Source: an uncultured Caulobacterales bacterium | GTDB taxonomy: Bacteria > Pseudomonadota > Alphaproteobacteria > Caulobacterales > Caulobacteraceae | Reading direction: 5' to 3' | Length of the DNA: 51,283 bases | NCBI GenBank assembly: GCA_903858185.1 | Contig: CAIOHT010000116.1 | Span: 1 to 51,283 of the forward strand | In this document: positions 44,590-51,283 of the stretch, piece by piece | How the letters are laid out: each line of letters begins with the position of its first letter | Numbering within the stretch: position 1 is the first letter of the stretch | The notes under the pieces: model-generated | Database searches by the model: none | What the model was told of the DNA's origin: nothing | Seen by the model: only the letters and a program-made list of their open reading frames with translations | Made by a program: the position numbers and the translations under genes

Positions 44590-45687
44590 ATGCCTGAACG
44601 TATCGCCGTAGTGGCCGCCGGGGGCACAGGCGGTCACATGTTTCCCGCCCAGGCCCTCGCCGAGGAACTGATCCGGCGCGGCTGGCGGATTCTGCTCGCC
44701 ACCGATGATCGCGGCGCAATGTACGCCGACAAGTTCCCTGCCGACATCCGCATCAGCCTGTCCGCCGCGACAGCAAAGTCCGGCGACCCGCTGGGTATGG
44801 CCAGGGCCGGCTTCACGGTCCTGCGCGGCACGCTGCAGGCGCGGCAGATCTTCAAGCGCATGGACCCGGCCGTCGTGGTCGGCTTCGGCGGCTATCCGTC
44901 GCTGCCGTCCCTTTTGGCGGCGCTGAGCCAGCGCCGTCCGACTGTCATCCACGAACAGAACGCGGTCCTGGGCCGCGTGAACCGCTTCTTGGCGCCGAAG
45001 GTTCGCGCCGTGGCCTGCGCCTTCCCGACGCTCGAGATGGCGACGGCGAAGGTCAAGGCCGGCGCCCATGTGGTCGGCAATCCCGTCCGGCCGGAGATCC
45101 GCGCACTCTACGACCAGCCCTATGTCGCGCCGGAGCCCGGCGGTCCGCTGCGGCTGCTGATCACCGGCGGCAGCCAGGGAGCGCGGCTACTTTCGGAAAC
45201 AACACCCGAAGCCATTCTCAAGCTGCCGGAAGACATCCGCGCCAGGCTGGATGTGCAGCAGCAGACCCGCAAGGAGTCTATGGACCGCGCCCGCCGGACC
45301 TATGCCAACGCCATGGTCAAGGCGGAGGTGGCGCCCTTCTTCCGCGACATGGCCGGACGACTCGGCGCCGCGCACCTGGTCATCGGCCGCGCCGGCGCCT
45401 CGACGGTCTGTGAACTGGCGGTGGCCGGAAAGCCGTCGCTGCTGGTGCCGCTGAAGATCGCCGCCGACGACCACCAGACCTTCAATGCTCGCCTGCTTTC
45501 CGACGCTGACGCGGCGGCCGTCGCTTCGGAAGACGAGTTGACGGTCGACAGCCTTGCCGCCGCGCTGAAAGCCATGCTCAAGGATCCCGCCATGCTGACC
45601 CGCATGGCCGCCGGCGCTCGCTCCGTCGCCCGCCCCGACGCCGCCGGAAAACTCGCCGATCTGGTCGAGCGGACGGCTCTGGGGTAA
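44590..45687 (+). CDS. murG: UDP-GlcNAc transferase MurG
   Basis: Adds GlcNAc to lipid I to make lipid II, at the inner face of the membrane; 365 aa, GT28 family. N-terminal AAGGTGGHMFPAQALA is the acceptor loop; GFGGYPSLPSLLAA and HEQNAVLGRVNRFL follow. The C-terminal donor site has GRAGASTVCELAVAGKPS and AADDHQTFNA. ATG 10 bases after ftsW. Confidence 0.97.
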   Translation: MPERIAVVAAGGTGGHMFPAQALAEELIRRGWRILLATDDRGAMYADKFPADIRISLSAATAKSGDPLGMARAGFTVLRGTLQARQIFKRMDPAVVVGFGGYPSLPSLLAALSQRRPTVIHEQNAVLGRVNRFLAPKVRAVACAFPTLEMATAKVKAGAHVVGNPVRPEIRALYDQPYVAPEPGGPLRLLITGGSQGARLLSETTPEAILKLPEDIRARLDVQQQTRKESMDRARRTYANAMVKAEVAPFFRDMAGRLGAAHLVIGRAGASTVCELAVAGKPSLLVPLKIAADDHQTFNARLLSDADAAAVASEDELTVDSLAAALKAMLKDPAMLTRMAAGARSVARPDAAGKLADLVERTALG

Positions 45688-45696
45688 GCCGCCGGA

Positions 45697-47115
45697 ATGA
45701 TCCAGCGTCGACGACCCGTTCCCTTCGAAATCGGCCCCGTGCACTTCATCGGCATCGGCGGCATCGGCATGAGCGGCATCGCCGAGATCATGATCCGCAT
45801 CGGCTATACGGTGCAGGGCTCGGACGTGAAGGCGTCGGCCAACACCGAGCGGCTGGAAAAGCTCGGCGCGCGTATCTTCATCGGCCACGAAGGCGGCCAG
45901 GTGGAGGGCGCCTCGGCGGTCGTCTATTCGACGGCGGTCAAGCACGACAATCCCGAGATGGCCGCCGCCCGCGAGCGTCGCCTGCCGCTGGTGCGCCGGG
46001 CCGAGATGCTCGCGGAATTGATGCGGCTGCAGTTCTCGATCGCCGTCGGCGGGACGCACGGCAAGACCACAACCACCTCGATGGTCGCCGCCCTGCTGGA
46101 CGCCGGCGGGCTGGACCCTACCGTGGTCAACGGCGGGATCATCAACGCCTACGGCACCAACGCCAAGGTCGGGGAGGGCGACTGGATCGTTGTCGAGGCC
46201 GACGAGAGCGACGGCACCTTCCTGAAGCTGAAATCCACCGTGGCGGTGGTGACCAACATCGACGCCGAGCACCTCGACCACTGGGGTGACTTCGAGGCGG
46301 TGAAGAAGGGCTTCCAGGACTTCATCGAGAACATCCCCTTCTACGGCTTCGCGGCCATCTGCGTGGATCATCCGGAAGTCCAGGCCCTCAGCGCCCGTGT
46401 CGAGAACCGGCGACTGGTGACCTACGGGACCAACCCCCAGGCCGAGGTCCGCGCCACCCACATCGCCATGGGTCCGGACGGCGCCCAGTTCGACGTGGTG
46501 ATCAGCCCGCGCGAGGGCGAGCCGATCCGCTATGACGCCCTGACCCTGCCGATGGCCGGGCTGCACAATGTCATGAACGCCTGCGCCGCCATCGCGGTGG
46601 CGCGGGAGCTGGGCGTCGACGCCGACGCGATCCGCGCGGGGCTGAAGGCCTTTGGCGGGGTGAAGCGGCGCTTTACGACCACCGGCGTCGTCGACGGCGT
46701 GCGGGTCATCGACGACTACGCCCACCACCCGGTGGAGATCGCCGCCGTGCTGACCGCCGCCCGGGCGGTGACCGGCGAGGGCAAGGTCATCGCCGTGGTC
46801 CAGCCGCACCGCTTCACGCGCCTGCGCGACCTGATGGCCGAGTTCAGCGCCTGCTTCAACGACGCCGACGTGGTCATCGTTGCGGATGTCTACACGGCAG
46901 GCGAGCCTCCCATCGAAGGCGTCAACCGCGACGCCCTGGTCGAAGGCCTGCGTCGCTACGGCCACCGCCGGGCGATCCCGCTGGAGGGGCCGGGCGCGCT
47001 GGCGGCGCTGGTGAAGGACGAGGCGAGGGCAGGGGACATCGTGGTGCTCTGCGGCGCCGGCGACATCACCAGCTGGTCCTATGCCCTGCCCGGGCAGCTC
47101 GAGGCGCTGGCGTGA
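45697..47115 (+). CDS. murC: UDP-MurNAc-L-alanine ligase MurC
   Basis: Adds L-Ala to UDP-MurNAc, the first amino acid of the stem peptide; 472 aa. N-terminal motif [19 protein letters not shown] site [16 protein letters not shown], then [22 protein letters not shown] and [14 protein letters not shown]. Nine bases after murG. It is followed by 142 non-coding bases that hold a palindromic element, so the tight packing of the cluster is broken here. Confidence 0.97.
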   Translation: MIQRRRPVPFEIGPVHFIGIGGIGMSGIAEIMIRIGYTVQGSDVKASANTERLEKLGARIFIGHEGGQVEGASAVVYSTAVKHDNPEMAAARERRLPLVRRAEMLAELMRLQFSIAVGGTHGKTTTTSMVAALLDAGGLDPTVVNGGIINAYGTNAKVGEGDWIVVEADESDGTFLKLKSTVAVVTNIDAEHLDHWGDFEAVKKGFQDFIENIPFYGFAAICVDHPEVQALSARVENRRLVTYGTNPQAEVRATHIAMGPDGAQFDVVISPREGEPIRYDALTLPMAGLHNVMNACAAIAVARELGVDADAIRAGLKAFGGVKRRFTTTGVVDGVRVIDDYAHHPVEIAAVLTAARAVTGEGKVIAVVQPHRFTRLRDLMAEFSACFNDADVVIVADVYTAGEPPIEGVNRDALVEGLRRYGHRRAIPLEGPGALAALVKDEARAGDIVVLCGAGDITSWSYALPGQLEALA

Positions 47116-47135
47116 GGGATCGCCTTGGCCATGTT

Positions 47136-47245
47136 GCGTCCTTCGAGACGCCCTTCGGGCTCCTCAGGATGACGAACAGGGTTGGGGCTGCCTATCTTTT
47201 CGTCATGGTGAGGAGCGAGCCTCAGGCGAGCGTCTCGAACCACGC
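47136..47245 (+). repeat. Cloverleaf-like palindromic intergenic element, copy 2
   Basis: A 110-base imperfect palindrome in the murC-murB gap, the same element as at 33733-33848 but in the opposite orientation. Four blocks of 16-20 bases are identical; the junction hairpins differ in sequence but keep pairing (GCCT-C-AGGC here, GATCCT-GA-AGGATC there). It ends 12 bases before the murB ATG. Confidence 0.85.
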
Positions 47246-47257
47246 TGGTATGCACCC

Positions 47258-48172
47258 ATGACCTGGCGCGACTCCCTCCCGCCCGTCCGCGGCAAACTCC
47301 TCTGCGATGAGCCGCTGGCGCCGTTCACCTGGTTTCGCGTGGGCGGCCCGGCGGACGTGCTGTTCCTGCCGGCGGATCCGGACGATCTGCGAGACTTTCT
47401 GCTCGCCCTTTCGCCCGACGTTCCGCTGACCATTCTCGGCGTCGGCTCGAACGTGATCATCCGCGACGGCGGGGTCGAGGGCGTGGTCATCCGCTGCGCC
47501 GGACGGGCGTTCGGCGAGATCACCGTGGACGGGGATCTCGTGATCGCCGGTCCCGCCGTGCTCGACGCCCAGGTAGCGCGGGCGGCGGCCAACGCCGGGC
47601 TCGCAGGGCTGGAGTTCTACGCCGGCATCCCCGGCACGATCGGCGGCGCCCTGACCATGAACGCCGGCTGCTATGGCCGCGAAACGAAGGACATCCTCGT
47701 CAGCGCCACCGGTTACGACCGGACCGGCGAATTCCGCATCTGGGAGAACGAGGACTTCGGCTTCACCTACCGCCACACGGTCGTCGAACCGAACACCATG
47801 TTCTGGACCCAGGCGGTGTTTCGCGGGACCCCCGACGACCCCGAGGCCGTGAAGGCCCGCATGGCCGAGATCACCGCCCGTCGCGAAACCACCCAGCCGA
47901 TCCGCGACAAGACTGGCGGCTCGACCTTCAAGAACCCGCCCGGCCATTCGTCCTGGAAGCTGGTCGACGAGGCCGGCTGGCGCGGAAAGCCGTTCGGCGG
48001 GGCGATGTTCTCGCCCCTGCATTCGAATTTCATGATCAATACCGGCGAGGCCACGGCCGCCGACCTGGAGGGTCTCGGCGAGGCCGTCCGGGCCGATGTG
48101 CTGGCGAAGACCGGCGTCCAGCTGGACTGGGAAATCAAACGGATCGGCAGGCCCTTGCCGGCCAAGGAGTAA
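47258..48172 (+). CDS. murB: UDP-N-acetylenolpyruvoylglucosamine reductase MurB
   Basis: Flavoenzyme (304 aa) reducing UDP-enolpyruvyl-GlcNAc to UDP-MurNAc. FAD site motifs: [28 protein letters not shown] and [19 protein letters not shown]. The catalytic region is [16 protein letters not shown] and the end has LHSNFMIN. The frame is open upstream to 47081 through the palindromic element, but the family N-terminus and alignment start at the ATG 47258. No clear Shine-Dalgarno sequence precedes it. Confidence 0.94.
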   Translation: MTWRDSLPPVRGKLLCDEPLAPFTWFRVGGPADVLFLPADPDDLRDFLLALSPDVPLTILGVGSNVIIRDGGVEGVVIRCAGRAFGEITVDGDLVIAGPAVLDAQVARAAANAGLAGLEFYAGIPGTIGGALTMNAGCYGRETKDILVSATGYDRTGEFRIWENEDFGFTYRHTVVEPNTMFWTQAVFRGTPDDPEAVKARMAEITARRETTQPIRDKTGGSTFKNPPGHSSWKLVDEAGWRGKPFGGAMFSPLHSNFMINTGEATAADLEGLGEAVRADVLAKTGVQLDWEIKRIGRPLPAKE

Positions 48173-48175
48173 GCC

Positions 48176-49570
48176 ATGCGTCGCGCCGCCCTCTTCGCCG
48201 CCCTGTCGCTCTTCGCGACACCGGCCCTCGCTGCCGAACCCGCCGACACGGCGGTGGTCCTGCGCGACAAGGCGCTGACGGACACCACCGCCTGGACGGT
48301 GCTCGAGGACCTGACCACGACGGTCGGCCCGCGTCTGGTTGGTACGCCCGGGATGGCGCGCGCGAAGGACTGGGCGGTGAAGACCTTCACAGACCTCGGC
48401 TTCGTCAACATCAAGGTCGAGGAATTCGCCAAGCCCAGCTGGATTCGCGGCGCGGAGTCGGCCTCGATCACGGGGCCCTATCCGTTCCAGCTGTCGATCA
48501 TTGGCCTCGGCGGTACGGTCCCGACGCCGGCCAAGGGCATCGAGGCCGAGGTGGTGGTGTTCGGGAGCTATGCCGCCCTGCTGGCCGCGCCGGTCGGCTC
48601 GCTGACCGGCAAGATTGCCGTGGTCAACCAGCCGATGACCCGCACCCAGGATGGCCAGGGCTACGGCGCGGCCGGCCTGGCCCGTCGCTCGGGGCCTTCG
48701 GAGGCCGCGAAGCGCGGGGCGTTGGCGTTCATGATGCGCTCGGTCTCCACGTCCGACTCGCGCCTCGCCCACACCGGACTCACCCGCTACGCCGAGGACG
48801 CGCCGAAGATCCCGGCTGCCGCCCTGGGCGTGCCTGACGCGGACCTGATCGAGCGGCTCGCCGCGCGCGGACCGGTGCGGATCAAGCTGAGCCTCGCCTC
48901 GACGACCGACCCCAAGGGCGTGGCCTGGAACATCTCCGGCGAGATCGCCGGCAGCGTCAAACCCGAGGAGGTCATCGTCATCGGCGGCCACCTCGACAGC
49001 TGGGACGTCGGGACGGGCGCCATCGACGACGCCTCCGGCATCGCCATCACCACCGCGGCGGCGAAACTGATCGGCGACCTGCCGAAACACCCCCGGCGCA
49101 CGATCCGCGTGGTCATGTGGGGTTCGGAGGAATCGGGCGGTTCCAGCGAGGCCTACGCCGAGGCCCGCAAGGCTGAGCTGGCCAACATCGTCATCGCCAG
49201 TGAAAGCGATCTCGGCGCCGGCCGCATCTATGCGCTGATGCTGCCCAAGGACGCGATGAAGGCGCCGGCGCTGGCTGAGCTTCCCACCGTGCTCGCGCCG
49301 CTGAGCATCTTCGTCTCCCGCGACCCTGCGCCGTTCGGCGGTGCGGACCTTGAGGGTCTGCAGAAGGCCGGCGTGCCGGTGTTCACCCTGCGCCAGGACG
49401 CCAGCCGCTATTTCGACCTGCACCATTCGGCGGACGACACGCTGGACAAGGTCGATCCGGTCCAGCTGAACCAGAACGTCGCGGCCTGGACGGCGTTGCT
49501 CTACATGCTGGCCGACAGCGACGCCGATTTCCGACCCAGGCCCGCCGTGGAAGCACCAAAGGCGCCCTAG
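48176..49570 (+). CDS. Exported M28 family metallopeptidase
   Basis: A 464-aa zinc aminopeptidase/carboxypeptidase Q-like protein with a signal peptide (RRAALFAALSLFATPALA). The M28 core: GGHLDSWDVGTGAIDDASG (zinc His and Asp, bridging Asp), MWGSEESGGS (catalytic Glu-Glu) and the later zinc His in DLHHSADDTLD. It lies three bases after murB and 108 bases before ddl, an unusual gene for a dcw cluster. Role may be periplasmic peptide turnover; a link to peptidoglycan peptides is inference. Confidence 0.9.
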   Translation: MRRAALFAALSLFATPALAAEPADTAVVLRDKALTDTTAWTVLEDLTTTVGPRLVGTPGMARAKDWAVKTFTDLGFVNIKVEEFAKPSWIRGAESASITGPYPFQLSIIGLGGTVPTPAKGIEAEVVVFGSYAALLAAPVGSLTGKIAVVNQPMTRTQDGQGYGAAGLARRSGPSEAAKRGALAFMMRSVSTSDSRLAHTGLTRYAEDAPKIPAAALGVPDADLIERLAARGPVRIKLSLASTTDPKGVAWNISGEIAGSVKPEEVIVIGGHLDSWDVGTGAIDDASGIAITTAAAKLIGDLPKHPRRTIRVVMWGSEESGGSSEAYAEARKAELANIVIASESDLGAGRIYALMLPKDAMKAPALAELPTVLAPLSIFVSRDPAPFGGADLEGLQKAGVPVFTLRQDASRYFDLHHSADDTLDKVDPVQLNQNVAAWTALLYMLADSDADFRPRPAVEAPKAP

Positions 49571-49678
49571 TCGCGCCCGAACCAGGCTCTCGTCCGAATA
49601 TCCACGCGATGGCAGCGGCCGCTTAACACCCGGCTGCTATGGCGGCTAAAGCACTGCGCAAAATTCTGGAGCTCCTGA

Positions 49679-50626
49679 ATGTCCCTTCCCCTGGCCGGCC
49701 GCCACGTCGCGGTCCTGATGGGCGGCCTGTCCTCCGAGCGCGAGGTCAGTCTCGTGTCCGGCGCAGCCTGTGCGACGGCGCTGGAAAACCTCGGCGCGAA
49801 GGTCAGCCGGGTCGACGCCGGGCGGGATCTTGCGCGGGTGCTGACCGACCTCAAGCCGGACGTCTGTTTCAACGCGCTGCACGGCGAATGGGGCGAGGAC
49901 GGCTGCGTCCAAGGCGTGCTTGAGACGCTGGGTCTTCCTTATACGCACTGCGGCGTACTGGCGTCGGCCCTGGCGATGGACAAGGCCAAGTCGAAGGCCG
50001 TGCTCGCGGCGGCCGGCGTAACGGTGCCGGGCGGCGGCCTCTACAACCGCTTCGATGCGGCACAGCGTCACGTGATGGAGCCGCCCTACGTGGTCAAGCC
50101 GAACGCCGAGGGCTCCTCGGTGGGCGTGTTCCTGGTGTTCGACGGCGCCAACCGGCCGCCGCAGGAGATCGTCGCCCCGTCCTGGACCTATGGCGAGGAG
50201 GTGATGATCGAGCCCTATATCGACGGGCTCGAACTGGCGGTCGCGGTCAGGGATGGCAAGGCTTTGACGGTCACCGAGATCGTCCCGACGTCAGGCTTCT
50301 ACGATTACGACGCCAAATACGCGGAGGGCGGCTCCCAGCATGTGGTGCCCGCCCGGATGCCGCAGGAGGACTTCGATCGCGCCCTGCGGATGGCCGAGCT
50401 CGCTCATGCCGCTCTTGGTTGCCGGGGTGTGACCAGAAGTGACCTGCGTTATGACCCCGTTAAACGTCTTCTGGTCCTGTTGGAGGTCAACACGCAGCCC
50501 GGAATGACGCCGACCTCTCTGGTTCCTGAGCAGGCGGCGCATCTCGGAATGTCGTTCGACCAACTGGTGTTCTGGATCGTGGAGGACGCGTATGCCCGCG
50601 ACATTGCGGGGGGCTCGGCAAGGTAA
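49679..50626 (+). CDS. ddl: D-alanine-D-alanine ligase
   Basis: ATP-grasp enzyme of 315 aa making D-Ala-D-Ala for MurF. Motifs: [47 protein letters not shown], and the C-terminal [23 protein letters not shown] lies about eight bases before the ATG. The 3' end overlaps ftsQ by 35 bases. A CtrA-like site lies within the coding sequence (50449-50463). Confidence 0.96.
   Translation: MSLPLAGRHVAVLMGGLSSEREVSLVSGAACATALENLGAKVSRVDAGRDLARVLTDLKPDVCFNALHGEWGEDGCVQGVLETLGLPYTHCGVLASALAMDKAKSKAVLAAAGVTVPGGGLYNRFDAAQRHVMEPPYVVKPNAEGSSVGVFLVFDGANRPPQEIVAPSWTYGEEVMIEPYIDGLELAVAVRDGKALTVTEIVPTSGFYDYDAKYAEGGSQHVVPARMPQEDFDRALRMAELAHAALGCRGVTRSDLRYDPVKRLLVLLEVNTQPGMTPTSLVPEQAAHLGMSFDQLVFWIVEDAYARDIAGGSAR
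50449..50463. promoter_or_regulatory. CtrA-like site inside ddl, upstream of ftsQ
   Basis: TTAT (50449-50452), seven bases, TTAA (50460-50463): seven of eight consensus positions. The local codons (CGT TAT GAC CCC GTT AAA CGT CTT) are AT-rich for this genome. The site is 128 bases before the ftsQ start. In C. crescentus, ftsQA transcription is known to depend on CtrA, so this is a credible operator for an internal promoter. Confidence 0.5.
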
Positions 50627-51283
50627 CGCCAGGCCCAGGGCCAAAGCGCCCCAGAGTCAGGGAAAACCCCGCGCCTCCGCAAAGGGGCCACAGACCGCGG
50701 CCAAGCTGCGCGCTGCCCGTGGCGTTGGCCTTCCGCCCAGGGTCGCCATCATGGCTGCCGGGTTGGTGTTCGGCGTCGGTCTCATTGTCACTCTGGCCAC
50801 CGGTCACCGCGCCCAGGCCCTGGCGCACAACACCCAGCAAGCTGTGGCCGGCCAGACCGCCGGCCTGGGCTTCAGGCTGCGTCAGGTGCACGTGCAGGGC
50901 GCCTCGCCGATGGCCGAGCGCGCGATTCTCGCCGCGACCGGGCTGCAACTCGGTCAGCCGATCCTCGACATCGACCTGAACGCCATCCGCCAGTCGGTCG
51001 AGGCGGTGGGCTGGGTTGAGAATGCCCAGGTGGTGCGTCTGCTGCCCGACACGGTGGTTGTCGCCGTCCGCGAACGCCAGACCCTGGCGGTCTGGCAGAA
51101 CCGTGGGCGCATGACGGTGATCGACGCGGGCGGACGGCCGATCCCGGAGGCCGATCCCGGTCGTTTCCCGCAACTGCCGCTGATTGTTGGCGAGGGCGCC
51201 AACCAGGGCGCCGCGCAGATCCTGCAGGCGGTCCACTCTCGCCCGCGCCTCGTCGAACGTCTGGAAGCCATCGTGCGGGTCGA
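50592..51283 (+). CDS. ftsQ: Cell division protein FtsQ (partial, cut by window end)
   Basis: Bitopic divisome protein that links FtsB/L with FtsA and others. The window holds the first 230 residues. The N-terminus is long, basic and Gln/Ala/Lys-rich (about 1-50), followed by one membrane helix ([20 protein letters not shown], about 52-71). The POTRA domain starts at [14 protein letters not shown] (about 95) and continues with [20 protein letters not shown]. It starts inside ddl (35-base overlap), in a different frame. ftsA and ftsZ presumably follow outside. Confidence 0.93.
   Translation, partial: MPATLRGARQGNARPRAKAPQSQGKPRASAKGPQTAAKLRAARGVGLPPRVAIMAAGLVFGVGLIVTLATGHRAQALAHNTQQAVAGQTAGLGFRLRQVHVQGASPMAERAILAATGLQLGQPILDIDLNAIRQSVEAVGWVENAQVVRLLPDTVVVAVRERQTLAVWQNRGRMTVIDAGGRPIPEADPGRFPQLPLIVGEGANQGAAQILQAVHSRPRLVERLEAIVRV

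Overview
The window is high-GC bacterial chromosome, densely coded, and looks like a member of the Caulobacterales (Caulobacter, Phenylobacterium or Brevundimonas type). The pointers are a MucR/Ros-type regulator, a DivJ-like membrane histidine kinase, two DUF2336 proteins, DUF1491 and DUF6456 proteins, TTAA-N7-TTAA-like (CtrA) and GANTC (CcrM) motifs, an EcfG-type promoter on a csbD gene, and a division/cell-wall (dcw) cluster of alphaproteobacterial order. The genus is an inference. No insertion sequence, prophage, CRISPR array, tRNA or rRNA was seen.

Layout. 1-3060: oligopeptidase B (minus), a CsbD stress protein with a probable general-stress promoter, and msrB. 3170-9490: an acyl-CoA catabolic block: MaoC-like hydratase, acyl-CoA synthetase and GMC oxidoreductase on the minus strand, facing a cytochrome P450 and a crotonase on the plus strand; probably oxidative breakdown of a hydrophobic or terpenoid-like substrate. 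9560-17630: regulators and small conserved genes: DUF2336, mucR, a PAS_5 protein behind a dense GANTC cluster, a stand-alone DnaA-domain-IV-like protein coupled to a DUF6456 protein and preceded by a 41-bp AT-rich dyad, sufE, the DivJ-like kinase, a secreted hypothetical, DUF1491 and a small unknown. 17730-20766: two tandem paralogous exported HExxH (gluzincin-type) proteins with helical repeat tails. 20799-26964: prfC, two small exported proteins, a helical-repeat protein, a TonB-C-like protein, a second DUF2336 protein and a Pro/Ala-rich exported protein. 27021-29517: an ABC importer (permease, ATPase, NMT1/THI5-like lipoprotein). 29518-30153: a 636-base stretch with no gene, holding a perfect DnaA box. 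30154-33728: crotonase, lipoprotein, a possible DUF3052 protein, a DMT exporter and an AmiD-like amidase.

33733-51283: a structured repeat, the RNase P RNA gene, then the dcw cluster mraZ-rsmH-ftsL-ftsI-murE-murF-mraY-murD-ftsW-murG-murC-[repeat]-murB-M28 peptidase-ddl-ftsQ (cut by the window end). Most neighbours from mraZ to ftsW overlap by a few bases, so they are probably one transcript with coupled translation. It makes the meso-DAP peptidoglycan precursor (MurA-F ligases without MurA, MraY, MurG, Ddl) and the divisome core (FtsL, FtsI, FtsW, FtsQ).

Most notable signals: (i) a LexA-type GTTC-N7-GTTC box in the dcw leader; (ii) a CtrA-like site inside ddl, 128 bases before ftsQ; (iii) two copies, in opposite orientation, of a ~110-base cloverleaf-like palindromic element, one beside rnpB and one between murC and murB; (iv) six GANTC sites in 132 bases before the PAS gene; (v) the DnaA-domain-IV-like/DUF6456 pair under a strong dyad; (vi) the tandem exported metalloprotease-like pair.
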